Of a stretch of 64,000 nucleotides of DNA, positions 11,650 to 24,500 are shown piece after piece. The notes below the pieces were generated by a model that was given only the letters and a program-made list of their open reading frames with translations, did not search any database and had not been told where the DNA came from. The translations under genes were made by a program, and so were the position numbers. This DNA comes from Alisma plantago-aquatica (lineage: Eukaryota; Streptophyta; Magnoliopsida; Alismatales; Alismataceae): the NCBI GenBank assembly GCA_963693085.1, contig OY856412.1, positions 1,057,558,244-1,057,622,243 of the forward strand, written 5' to 3'. The first letter of the stretch is position 1, and each line of letters starts with the position of its first letter.

Positions 11650-13866
11650 TGTTGGTCAAGTATTCCCAAAGATCCAATCATATGATGATTGTATTGGCAT
11701 AACTTGTAAAACTGATTTGATTATTGATGAAAAGGCAAGCTTCCAATTTGTTCTGTTTACTTCAGTTATCAGACAATGATGTAACATTATAAATCTCTAG
11801 AGAATAATATTACTCAATGATGTTTGTCTTCAAGTATCAGCCTTGTTGAAGTGAGATCATATGGATGTTAAGAGTACATATAGACATTCTCATTATGTCC
11901 TTGATCAGTTGTTATTGTGGAAGGTTGATAGACAACAATAACACATAAGATCAGAGTGTGAGTTGGTTGATGACTAAATCTCATTAGTCATGATATGGTA
12001 ATATAAAACCAAGCACACAGATACATGTTAGAGAACATTATATCAGACAGACCCACCATGAGACTGATACATGGAAGACATCTTCATGGAAGTCATAGTC
12101 AGGTTTCACAGTGATGGTAGTGGTTGTGGTTTTTAGATCTGAAATCATTGCACCCATCACATGTCGTTGGGTATGCTTTGACATCATCAAATGTTGTCCT
12201 GAAACATGGGTTGTTATAGAAGTGATGATTGGGTGGCTTTGACACATAGGGATAGACTATGAATGATAGAAATGGAATTTGTCCCTCTACAGGAGTCTGA
12301 TGTTCTAGGCCTCTTGATTAGTGAGACTGAGAAAAGTATTGCCATGCACATGTGAGTCAATATGTGATATTGATCTTACATATATCTCAGTTAGTATGCT
12401 CTTAGTTCCAGGAATAAGATTGAATGATAAAATAGGATGACTTCTCTATGCCTCAAGTTCAATCTGAATATCAGTGACAAAGGAACTATACAAACACTAC
12501 AACACCATACATAGATTGTAGGTTGAATTTGTTCCCCAACTTTTCATTTACTTGGGTAGCATTGATGTGTGACTAGGCACCACTCATTGCATGTGATGTC
12601 TTAAGTGTTATGGACATTCAATGCCAACATAATATGGGACCTATAGGGTCACACGCATAGGTCTCGACCTAGAACAAAAGTTTGATCTTGAATGACATAG
12701 GAATTAACTGCTAAAACGTTTAGGTAATTTATTCACACAACACACAACCTGACTGCACTGCCAGACACCCGTATCATGGCATGAGGCACCGTCTAGAGTT
12801 CCAAACGGCCGTCTTTAGGGTTGAGATGGGTGTTTAGGGTGTCAAAATGATTTGAGTTAAAATGATCTTTTGGATTGTACCGATCGGCCTGACTCAGGTC
12901 ACCAAACGACCGTCTGGGTGATCGAGATGTATGTCTCACATGGATGAGATGGCCCAAGTTGTCCGAGGAAAGGTTCTAGATATTTCCAGGTTCATTTTGG
13001 TTGCACATTACTTGTTGTGCAAGGAAATTAATATGTGATATTAATTGGAAGTGAATTTTCAGTTTTGAGTATGATTGGGAGACTACTAGATGCCTGTCTG
13101 GACTTAGCCAGACAATTGTCTGGCATGCAAAATGACTGTTTGGGAAGGCAGATGATCGTTTGGGTTGTTACAGGATGTGAAGTTTCTAGAATTCTTGTGA
13201 AATTTTGAGATCTTCCGGTCCGTTCCACTCCTGTATCGATTGGGAACCCTGGCCCAAATCATGCCTATAAATAGAGGGGTATTGGGGGATTCCCAGAGCA
13301 CAACACAGAGAATTGAGAATCATTTGCTCTGACAAACATTTTCCTTTCTAGTTGTGGTAACCATGAGAGCTCATGCAATTCCTACCTAACTAGGGAGGGA
13401 TAGTTAAGGGATATAAACAACTTAGGATCATTGTTGTGGGAGAGAAAGTTGGTGACTAGTACACTAATGGGAGGGACAACTCCTTATCCGTTCAAGCAGG
13501 ACGACACGAGTTCTAGGCAGTTCGTGTGGACTTCTCTAGAGGGAGGAGGCCATTGTCTGATGCTAGGAGGACAACGTCAACCAGTAGTCCTTGACAAGAG
13601 GAGCTGCTGAAGAAGACAAGGTTTGTGGTTGTAGTACGTGGTGCAGACCAGGAGGGGTAGCAGTCAGACGAGTCCTAGTGCAACTAGGAGTCAGAGTTGT
13701 GCATCTAAAACTATGAGGATTGTCATTGGACTTTATCTAAGACCATGTATATCCTTGAAACCATCCTTCCTGTCTTATACTAATTGACATAATCCATTAG
13801 TAATGGAGGATATGATAGATAAATTTTTTGTTTTTACTGCCTATCTCATTTCCATATTTCTCTATA
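11650..13866 (+). repeat. 5' LTR of Angela-like copia element
   Basis: Begins TGTTGGTCAAGTATTCCC, matching the 3' LTR start at 29948 (TGTTGGTTAAGTATGCC), and the two stay alignable for over 1 kb (for example GAGAACATTATATCAGACAG). It ends a few bases before the primer site at 13868. The U3 part has degenerate inverted repeats around 12760-12960 and 13090-13160. About 2.2 kb. Confidence 0.8.
13265..13272 (+). promoter_or_regulatory. TATA box of Angela-like LTR
   Basis: GCCTATAAATAGAGGGG is a strong plant TATA context about 1.6 kb into the LTR. The matching stretch of the 3' LTR has been deleted. Confidence 0.65.
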
Positions 13867-13867
13867 G

Positions 13868-15231
13868 TGGTATCAAAGCCAACATCAGTTTACTATATTA
13901 TTATATAATTGATATGATTAGATTTTTGTTTTTTCATTCTATTATTGCATGCGATGTGAATAATATCTTGTCAAATCCAAACACCACGATAATCCAAAAC
14001 TAATATATATGATATATATATATATGCAATTTACATGTGTCTCCCTAAAAGCAGTTTTGATGGCGAATGTGTAGCATGGTTATGGCCAATAACCCCTATT
14101 GTTCGTGCATGGTTGTATGGTTGGTTGATAATCTTATCTTAGTCTGGGTGCCAAGCCTCTATCTTTTCTTCCCCATGTAAAGTTAATTCTTTCCTACCCT
14201 TGCTCCCCTCAAATGTAACTCGCAGTTTCCAAATAATCATGTAAAAGTAGGATTGTTTACATTTTGTTATGATGAAGATGAAGATGTCCCTAAGGCAAGC
14301 CAACCGACTGAAGGACTATGGAGGACATGGTGGACAAGCCATATTGATCACCTAGTAGACCTGACCGATCAGGTAGAGGAGCCAACAAATAGTGGAAGAA
14401 GGACCAGTCGACCAGTGAGACGACCTAACAACCAGCCAGGAGGCGAGCCAATCAATTCAAGGGTTGAATCAATCAACCCAGATTGACAAGCACGGATATT
14501 CATCAACAAAAGGTTTATGCATGTGATGTAGACCTAGATGACATAATTCCTTGTGGCTCCAAGGGATTACATCAGGATGGCCATAACCATCACTTTCATT
14601 TATTGCATGTTTTCATTGTGGGATATAGCATGTATATGATATGTACTATATATGTGGTGATTGGATAAAGTATATGTATATACTTATAAATACAAACCCC
14701 CTCAAATAAAATATCAAGTCTTAGATGCTTTCTAAAAGTGGCACACATGAAAATATTGATCGACCAAGTGTAGGTTACGCCTAAGCGTGGAGCGTCATCT
14801 ATCTCATGGAAGTGTGATGGTAATAATGTAGGTTCTGTCCAAGCAGGGTACATTATTATCGTGTCAGCTTTTAGGTCATGCCTGAATGGTGATATTCAGA
14901 GTGTATGGGCCCAGAAGCATGCAGATGATTATGGCAAAGGGTTGTGCTTATCATCTATCTAAAATTGCATATGATGGAATTGGCAAAAGTTGCCTAACTT
15001 GATGGTTGATTGTGTTTGCAGTGTTGATCGAGCCACAGTTGAATTATCTTAGATCTGGCCCACTATAATATTTTATGTTGCAATATTTCAAGTGATATTG
15101 AGGGTTGTCAATTCGAATAAAATAGTGGGAGTGATAATAATTAAAGACCTAATTAATATTGTCAAATTTTTAAATCAAATCAAATCAAAAAGGGTTTTTT
15201 AACAAATGCAAATTTTCTCTTGTAGAATCAA
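13868..15231 (+). other. Primer binding site and long untranslated leader of copia element
   Basis: TGGTATCAAAGCC at 13868-13880 is a one-base variant of the Met-initiator-tRNA primer site. About 1.35 kb of leader follows with no convincing gene. A 77-codon frame at 14253-14486 matches nothing I know and is taken as chance. A short AT microsatellite lies at 14003-14026. Confidence 0.7.
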
Positions 15232-16110
15232 ATGACGAACAAATTCAATTTGTGATTGGTCCTGAAGAAGGACAAACTTGATAAGATAAATTTTCACAAC
15301 TGCTTTTGGACTTTGAGAAGGGTTCTCAATGAAGAATGCAATCTCTATGTCCTTGACAAACCAGTGCCATAAATACCTGCTCCTGATGCACCTAGGGAAC
15401 AAGTGGATGCTTACTGGAAGCATGCTAATGATGCCTTAGAGATAAAGTACCTTATGCTTAGCTGAATGAACTATGAGTTTCATGAGCAATGTGAAGACAT
15501 GAGGGTTCTTGAGATGGTAACACATCTTAAGAAAGTGAAACTTGGTCTCAAAAAGTAAGTGAGGGACGATATCCTGAGGGTGTTGCTTGAGTCAAAGTTG
15601 ACAGAGGGAACCTCAGTAGAAGAACATGTGCTCAATATGATTGGACATGTGTATCGTATTGAAGAACTGGGATTCACCTTAAACCAAGAGTTGGCCACTG
15701 ATATAATTCTAAAGACTATGCCAGAATCATATATCCGCTTTATTACATGTTATCATGTGAATAATACGGCTGGACAGATGTTAGACTTGCTTGCCATGTT
15801 GATTCATGCTAAAGCAAAATTGAAGAAGGACAAGCTCATGATGGTGATCAATGGAATTGAGTCCAAGGATAAAAGCAAGAGTGAGAAGATTTTTGAGGTC
15901 GAGCTCCAATCCAAATCTTCAACACTCAAGATAAGGAGAAAGAAAAGTGTAAGAGGATCTCATACTTTGCACTTAAAGGCATTCAAGATGAAGAAGATGA
16001 GGATGGTGATCCCCACTTTAGGTATATATGTTATTGAGATAAATCTATCTACTTCATCATCATGGGTACTAAATACGAAATGTGAATCTCACATATGTTC
16101 CCATAAGTAG
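15232..16110 (+). pseudogene. Broken gag and protease of Angela-like copia element
   Basis: The gag frame starts at ATG 15232 (MTNKFNL) and contains four in-frame stops before 15559. From 15559 it is open for 183 codons. The middle resembles the UBN2-type Gag core of this lineage (EGTSVEEHVLNM at about nt 15605-15640, then TMPESY). Near the end the protease motif reads WVLNTKCESHIC; the active-site triad D-T/S-G has become N-T-K, so the protease would be dead. Gag and protease are normally part of one polyprotein here. Confidence 0.8.
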
Positions 16111-18179
16111 GATCTGAAAGGAAGTAGGCCTTTGGTAAAAGATGAGGTGGAACTGTGAGTTGTTAATGGCGCAAGAGTTGTGGAAAATAGTTGGAACCTA
16201 TAGTATATCTCTACCCACGAGGCTTGTAATAGAGTTAAATAACTGGTAATATGTACCTAGCTATAATTGGTATTATGTACCTAGCTACTTTCTATAAATA
16301 AAAACATTATTTTGTATCTTGTATGGACAAGGATGCATTTGAATTCCATATCAAAAATGGTTGATGTTCTATTTCAAAAGATGGGATCTTTTATGGTAGT
16401 GCCCCAATGTTTTATGATCTTAACTTGTTAGATCTAAAGATATATGTGTATAATGTTAATACTTAAAGACTAAAACTCAACAACTCAAACAAAATATGCC
16501 TTTGGCATTGTCGCCTAGGGCACATAAATGAGAATTGTATATCTAGACACCATAAGTATGGTTATCTGGACTCTTTTGATTTTGAATCATTAGAGACATG
16601 TGAATCTTATTTGTTGGGAAAGATGGCTAAGACCCCTTTCACTGGTAACAAGGAGAGAGTTAATGATCTATTAGGACTCATGCATATTGATGTGTGTGGA
16701 CCTTTTAGAACAACCGCTAGAGGTGGGTATTTGTACTTCATTACCTTCATTAATGACTTCAGTAGGTATGGCTATGTTTATTTAATGAAAAATAAAATAG
16801 AAACTCTTGAAAGGTCCAAGGGGTTTATGAATGAAGTACACAGAACCAACTTGGTAAAAGTATTAATACACTTCATTTTGATCGAGGTGGAGAATACTTA
16901 AACCAAGAGTTTGAGAACCTTCTTAGAGCCCATGGGATTGCATCACAGTGGACTCCTCCTGGAACACCTCATCATAACAGTGTATTAGAAAGAAGGAATC
17001 ATACATTACTGGATATGGTGCGATTGATGAGGAGTTTAGTTGATCTTCCGACTACCTTTTGGTGGTATGCTCTACAAACCACTGTGTTTACACTAAATCA
17101 AGTACCATCTAAATCAGTTCAAAATACACCATATGAGATATGGAGTTGGAAGTGTCCCAAAATGTCTTATATGAGGATTTGGGGATGTGAAGCTTATGTC
17201 ATGAAAATGTATCCTGAAAAGCATGGCCCAAAATCTGATGAATGTTATTTTGTTGGATATCCTAGAGAAATAAGAGGATATTACTTTTATTCCCTATCTG
17301 ACAACAAAGTGTTTCTTACCAGGGATGATGTATTCCTTGAAAAGGATTTCATTTCCAAAGGAATTAGTGGGAGGAAAGTGGAACTTGAAGAGTTTTAAGA
17401 CCAATAAGAAAACACTGAACTGATAGATGAATCACAAGATGTTGTGGAGTCTCAAATTCCTCAAGTAACACAAAAACCTCATAGATCCAATAGGACATGC
17501 CTTGATCCTGAAAGATTTGGATATCTTATAACTCAGGACGGCAGTGAATTGGTCATAGATGATGAGCCAATATCCTATAAAGATGCTATTGAGGGACCAG
17601 AGTTTGAAAAATGGCTTGAGGCCATGAGATATGAGATGGAATCCATGTATACCAACAAAGTATGGACTTTGGTGGATCCAACTGAAGGGGTAAAACCCAT
17701 AGGGTGCAAGTGGGTCTTCAATAAGAAGCCTGACATGGATGGAAAAGTTCAAACCTATAAGGTCAGATTGGTTGCAAAGGGTTTCAGACAAGTTCAAGGT
17801 GTTAACTATGGAAAAACCTTCTCTCTAGTGGCTATGGTTAAATCCATCAGGATCATGCTTACTAATGCAGCTTATCACGACTATGAGATTTGGCAGTTGG
17901 ATGTTAAAATTTCATTCCTTAACAGGAATCTAGTTGAGTATCTGTACATGACACAGCCTAAGGGTTTTATAAATCCAAAAGATGTAAATAAAGTTTGTAA
18001 GCTACAAAGGTCAATCTATGGATTAAAGCAAGAATCTCAGAGCTGGAATCTTCATTTTGATGAGACGGTCAAAGGGTATGGCTTTGTTTAAAATGAAGAT
18101 GAACCTAGTGTGTACACATTGGTTAGTGGGAGCATAGTAATATTCCTCAAACTTTAAGTAGATGACAAACTATTAATAG
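16111..18179 (+). pseudogene. Broken pol, integrase and N-terminal RT, Angela-like copia
   Basis: About 16500-16610 carries the integrase zinc region (WHCRLGH) with the last Cys changed to Tyr (CESY). 16611-16901 opens the integrase core (HIDVCGPF). A frameshift near 16870 breaks the second catalytic Asp block, while the Glu block survives (SVLERRNH, near 16990). 17015-17398 is the integrase C-terminal part. 17444-18091 is RT through QLDVKISF and YGLKQ. In the palm motif the Tyr of YVDD is a TAA stop, followed by VDD. LARD1 inserted a few codons later at 18180; the coding sense resumes at 28973. Confidence 0.85.
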
Positions 18180-21100
18180 TGTTACAACCCCAATTTTTGG
18201 GTTCATTTGCCGAGAAATGTAATTTCTCATATTAACGATTTTAGAACAAATAAAGATATGATTTGTTTTGAATAAATGGATTTTGTTTACAATATCCTTG
18301 ATGATTGTGTTGTGGGCTTTATTGGCTATTGGGCCCAAATAATAAGAAAATTCAATTACTAAATGAATAATTGGGTTTTTGAGAAAAGAATGAGATGGAA
18401 ACCTCTAGAAGGCAAATCCAAAGAGGGATTTCGTGCCTCTTGGGTTTCTTGGGTTCCAAGGAGTCCAAAGTTGCAAAGAAAAGGATATAAGAAAAGAAAA
18501 GATTAATTAAGTATTTCTTTATTAAGAAAGAAATTGAAAACAATGGTAAAATGTGGAAAATAAGTGAAAAGAGGTATAATTGAGTTATTCTTGGTGGAAT
18601 TTCGTATCCCAAGGATTCCTAATATTAAAAGGAATACCAATGAGGAAAATAAAAGAGAAATAAAGAGAAATCCTCAAAAAGAGATATTTTAATAAGAATA
18701 AAACAAGATAATGAAGAATAATGCATTTAGATGCATCTAGAAGGATAATGAGTATCCAATAAAAAGGATTTCGAAATAATAGAGTTTCTTGGGATCCAAG
18801 GAGTCCCAATAAAGAGGAAAGAAAGAGAAAATACCAAAATTGCAAAATAAGAGGATAATGTGATGCATTATTAATGAATTATGTGGTATTGCTAAAAAGG
18901 AAGTATTTTCTATTAAATGAAAATAGAATTTCATGCCATTAGGATAAAGGGAAAGTACGAAGAAGATAAAAGAAGAGATTTTCGAAATTCTAATATTTCA
19001 AGGATAAAGAATATCAAGAGGATATTTAAGAGAGAGAAAGTGACTTGTTTCTCATTATAGGAATAGGATTCCTAATAGGAGAGGACTTGTTTCCCTTAGA
19101 TGGGCATCTTAGGATGAGGATATCCTCCCCTATAAAAGGGGTAAGACCTTGGGCCAAGCCCAGAGGATCCTGCACATCTTTCCCTTCTCTTCTTCCTCAT
19201 TTTCGTCCTTAAACCCTAACCATAGAAAGCAACATGAGCATGAAGCTGGAAGGGGCCAAAGAAGGGATGCGATGGAAGCCTACTGGCCCACGATGTCGGA
19301 GAAAAGATTGACCATCGTCGTCGTGCTCTTACCCCTTCACAGAAGTAGCAACACGGCTACAAGAAGAGTCGCACATTGCAGGCTTTGCACGCGTAAGATT
19401 GGTTGTGTTGGCTGCGTTTGAGTGGTGCTACAGGCGTGCAAAGGGGCGGCGAACCAAGGGAGAGCGTCGGCGATAAGCTTCGAGGTCTAAGGAGGAGATC
19501 GCAGCCCCGCGAAGGGCTGCAAACGGCAGCCGTCATAGCTGATCCGAGGTTGAAGACGACCAACGGGCGCTGGACCATTTTGCCCCTCCGGGAACTACTG
19601 AACAAGCAACTTACGCGGGGGTAAAACAGTCATTACGTTATGTTTTCCAAATCGCGAAATCGTTGCATGGGTTTGACGATGTGGCGCTCTCTGATTGGCC
19701 GAAAGGTATGTTTTCTTGCATAAATCATAACTAAATATTGGTAGCTCCGATGGAAATATGCAAAATATGAAAATTGATTAGGAGAATGCGTAGAATTCAA
19801 TAAAAATAATTTTAGAATCTGATTTTGTTCCTTTTTGAAAAATATGCTAAATTAATGAAAAGTGCTTTGAAATCATGTTAGGAACCCTAATTAAAGTTAA
19901 TGGTTAAATCCATGATACTTAATTGATGAAAATTAAGTACTAGCAACTAGTGGAAATGTTAATGATGCACTTGAACCTGATGTAGATGAATTATTGCATG
20001 GTTTAGGTTTTTACACCAATTATGAATGATTAAGCATTTAGAAACCCTAATTTAGGGTAAAAGAGGAGAAGATCATATTTGATTTGAATAATATGAAAAT
20101 ATGTTGTTAAACTATGGTTCTAAGCTCCTAACTATGGATGAAAACCCTTAATGTAGAAATTATGGTTTTCTAGTGGATAAAAAGTAGAATTAATGATAAA
20201 TAACATTCATATGTGAATTAGACCATAATGAAGTATGAATTGATGATAAATGCGTATAATGATCTTATCATGGATTAAAAGGATAAAAATAGTAGCTTTA
20301 ATGTAAAAGAAGTTTAATGAAATTAATTGATGGTTAATGGTACCTTTAATCTAAAAATAGGGTTATATGTTGTTAAGATAACTTTAATATTGAAGAAAAG
20401 ATGAGATAATAAGGGTTTATGAGTAATGGTATAAAATTAGGGTTTAAAATAGTAAAAGATGAAGGGAAACCCTAATTGCAATGGAAACCCTAAAATGGAT
20501 AAGGAAACCATAGGAAGCAATTTCAACTTGAATAGAAATAATCTTGATAAAGTGTGTAGTAAATTGAGTACATGTGATTTTTAGGATTCTTGATTGAATG
20601 GTTGAACTACTTGCTTGGATTGCCTTCTTGGTTGGAATTGATATTAGCTTGAGAAATCTACTAAACAGGTATGTGGTTACTCTTATGAATAATCGCTTTA
20701 GTTTCACGGCGATCTCCGAATGTGTTTATTGGTTGCTTGAAAATAACAGTTGGATGCTTTTTATTTCATGCAACTATAAAGTGACTATGATTATCACCAT
20801 GAATATATATATAACTGGCTTAGATCCGAATCCACCTATGTGGCTTGTAAAGGCTAAAAAGGGGTAACCTAGAGTAAGGTCTAGGTTATCCTGGGTTAGA
20901 AATTGGGCTACCAAGTGTAGTGCCATGAGACCCTTTAGCATGCCATGAGTCAAGGAATGGGCTACTTACGGGTAGTGCCATGTTGCTCAACCCTAGAAAC
21001 TGGTTCACCTATAGGTGGGACCATGAGGGGTTTAATGGGGAGCTACTATAAGGAAAGTAATATCCAGGTCCACTGTAGGGAAAACGCAGAGGATAGGGAA

Positions 21101-21536
21101 TGCATGGATCGCACAGTTATATTTAAAATGTAAAATTGTTTGTTAAATGGTAATTGGCTGCAATACATTGTTATGAATAATTGCATGATTATTGGTTCCC
21201 CCACATACCAGCTTTATGCTGATTGACGTTTTGTTTGTCGGCGTTTTAGGTACAAAGCCAAAAGGACAAACAGTAAATCGTCATATTGTGAAATACATGA
21301 ATTAAAATACAAGGAGGATTAGTTAGAGTAAAATTCATATGTGGATAGAAGTTTAGAGATCCAAATTTTCAAAAGGTATGCAAAAGTTTATTTTCTTACA
21401 GCTTTCCAGTTTAGTCTGTTAAAATTTAATAATTGTTCTTGGTTAATTGTCGAACCTTTGATTCGAAAGTTATGTGTGTGGCTTCGACCTCTCGGTCTCC
21501 TTTAATTGGGGGTTACCGGAAGGTGGGGTCATAACA
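18180..21536 (+). repeat. 5' LTR of LARD1
   Basis: 3357 bp, TGTTACAACCCC to GGGGTCATAACA, nearly identical by eye to 25605-28967. A TATA box is at 19131-19137. A CG-rich island at about 19200-19620 stands out from AT-rich surroundings. Paired open frames in both LTR copies (for example the minus-strand 86-codon frames at 18585 and 26007) reflect LTR duplication, not genes. Confidence 0.9.
19131..19137 (+). promoter_or_regulatory. TATA box, LARD1 5' LTR
   Basis: CCCCTATAAAAGGGG lies just upstream of the CG-rich island and is kept unchanged in the 3' LTR (26556-26562). Confidence 0.7.
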
Positions 21537-24500
21537 TTTGGTATCAGAGCAAAGGGTTCCTCACTTAACCATTAATAATTATTAAATTTTACAAACTCCA
21601 TAGAACCCAAGGGAGTTATTAGAGGATTATACGAAATACAGAGGTGTCTAAAAAAGGATCACGACCGGGGGCTGGCAATATTTTCCTCCGCACCACTAGT
21701 CAAAATACGAGGACTCCTGGATCCATGTGACTGCCTGGCTAAAGTCTTAGGGTATGACTCAAAATAAGATACATTTAGGACTCTCTCATCTTGTTCATCC
21801 CTTCTCAACTCAAATTCTATTAAGGACCTTAAGGATTAGGGTTTCCTCTCTTCTCCTCACCCTCATGAGGTATGGGTAAGGTTGATAAGGTTTAAGGAAT
21901 CCTCCACTAAATTAATGGAAAGCATGTAAATAAGATGCCATGGACATAAGCTTAATAGAATAAGCTAAACTAAAGGATAGATACATGCTTAGGTCGTATG
22001 ACATAGGTTTTCATGCCCTCAGAAGAGACCTAGGGCTAGACCTTCTTGTCAGGAGGATAAATAAAGAAAGTTAGTCTTAGAGAACGAGATCTCCATTATA
22101 AGTAGAGACCTGGAACATCCTCTAAGGATGATGTTAACCCTAACCCTAAGTGAAGGTTAGAGAGAGAGAGAGATGACACGAAGAGTTAGATGTCTTGATG
22201 GACCAGGTGTGTGGGCATGCCTTGGATGCCATATGAGCCATGAGAGGTTGGATGACCGAGTACCTTTGGCAACCCAACCCTGGGAAGGGTCGTGTAGGCT
22301 AGAGTGAAGGATAGCTCCTTCCTTAATGAGGATAAAGAAGAACCCATGGAAACCCCATGAGCTTATATGAGCATGGCATAGTAGACACCCATAGTACGTT
22401 AGTAGTACAAGCAGAAGGCTAAAACCCTGGTCAGAGGAGTATGAGGGAATAGCCTATGAGATAAGCGTAAAGAGCTATGGATAAATGTGAGCAAACATAG
22501 GCTTCACCATGTAGGGGTATGCTTGTGAGCTTGATCCCTCTTGGACAGATAGCCTCTCATAGTAAGGTTGTTTGTAGGATTGGCTATAGAAAGAGAGAGC
22601 AGGACTCATGCAAGAAGGTTGGAAGCCTAGACTCTGAGATATGAGGAATAGTGGGGAGTTGAGGATGATGCGACCTAAGTGGATGATAAGGGTTGCCTCA
22701 TGCTCAATACCTAGAGGTTGATGATATCTTGGTTGCCTTTAGAGGAACCAAAGCCTAGAGAGAGGATGAGGCTTCTGGCACCTATGTGCCTATGGTATAA
22801 GTGTTTACCTTCTAAGAAAGGAAGAAGAAGTTTTGTATACCCTGGAGAGGTTTAGTGACAGGTTGTGGGGCCTTATGCCTTGTTGGTTGTCCTTAAGGAG
22901 GACTCGACTCTGAAGTGTTGCTCGAGTAGAAGGATGACAGGAAGTGTGTGTCATGCCTTATACATGCTTGATTCATGGTTAATAGATTGAGCATGTAGTT
23001 GGTCATCAAAAAGTGAACCTAGGGTTCCTAGGCCTAAGAGGGGAAGTGGTGTACCTAATGCTCGTGATGAGAGTTGAGTTTCTATAGATGTGAGCATGGT
23101 ACTTCTTATGTTCAGAGGAAAGGGAAACCCCTTAAGTTTAAGGTGTGTTTGATGAACCCCTCACAGCTAAGTTGATGACATGGGAAGGTATGATCTTGAT
23201 CTAGTGATTGAGGAAAGAGAACAAGTATGACCTAGCATGGTTTAGTAGGTGGTATGCTTATGCCTTACTAGTTGTTGGGTTAAGCAAGCCCATGTGTATG
23301 TAAACCCTAAGGATGGTTGTGACCTTGGTTATCAAGGTGTAGTTTCCTCCCATCTTGGGAGAGGGACCCTTTTGTAGGGTGTATACCAGTCTTATTGGTT
23401 TAAGGTAACCTAAATAGGTCTCATAGGATCTTGAGAAGCTAAGTGAAAAGTACATGGTATGAAAATGAACCTGTAGACCCATAGATATCCATCTCTAAGT
23501 GCATGTGGATGTGTTACCATAGAGGTAACCGGTATGGGGCCTGACCAAGGTAGGAAGGTCACCATGACCCCTATGAAAGGATGAAAGTCAGCCCATGAAT
23601 GCAGAAAGAGAGGTGATGAAGGCTTGGGTAAGGTTCTAAGTTTCTAAGTTAAACATGTACTATAAGAGAATCCTAAGTCTATCCTAGGATTAGGTAGGGA
23701 TAAGACCGATGGAAGTAGGAGTTGCCTAATTCCCTAGTTGCACATGACCATAGGGTCGAGAGGTAACAGCTATCATTGTCTGAGGGCCATGGGTTAGGAG
23801 ATTGATCACCTTCATGAACTCATGGGTCCCAAAGGGCAGATGAGTAGGGCACTCTCTGGATGCATAAGGGAAGAGGGATGACCCTAAAAGTGTCGGCACC
23901 CTATAGACCTAGAGGAAATGACCAAGGATTGTGTGGTGACCCAAGTAGGTTCGAAACCAGTTTTCCATGGAGGTAACTTTGATAGCAAGATGATTGTAAT
24001 ATAGAGGCATAAATGGCATGTTTCATATTAGATTTAAAGGTGTACTGGCAAGGTGGGATGTACCATCTCTACTCTTGGAATAGGAAGAACTTTGTATTTG
24101 GACTGCAGCCAAATGCTTATTTCCTCTTGTTATGGGAGTGAGAGATAGGACAGTATGCATGCCATACACCAAGGATAAAGATAATGTGGGTTGGAACGTT
24201 GCCACGAGATATGGGGACAAAGAAGATAACATACCCTAGTAAAGTAAACGATACATGGATGGTTTGCAAACACTAAGAGGAATGAGGTAGTCACCTTATA
24301 AGGATGTTTTAGCATGAGCTATGAGTTATATAAGGTTGAGTTCGAAAACCAAAGGAATGAGCTCAGAGTTTTCTTGATGAAGATAGACTTAGAGTTCGAG
24401 TTTGAGAGGATAAGTGAAATACATGGAAGTGTATGTCTTCAATGTTACCTAATACCTAAGGATGTGAAGTGGTAATGGATGCTCTGGTTGAGATGTATCT

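Noticed and set aside
14253..14486. 77-codon frame in the copia leader
   Set aside because: It lies in the untranslated leader, matches no family I know, and ends without link to gag.
18352..18845. Minus-strand frames of 86 codons repeated near 26007
   Set aside because: They are identical only because they lie in the two LTRs of LARD1; composition is low-complexity and no motif is seen.
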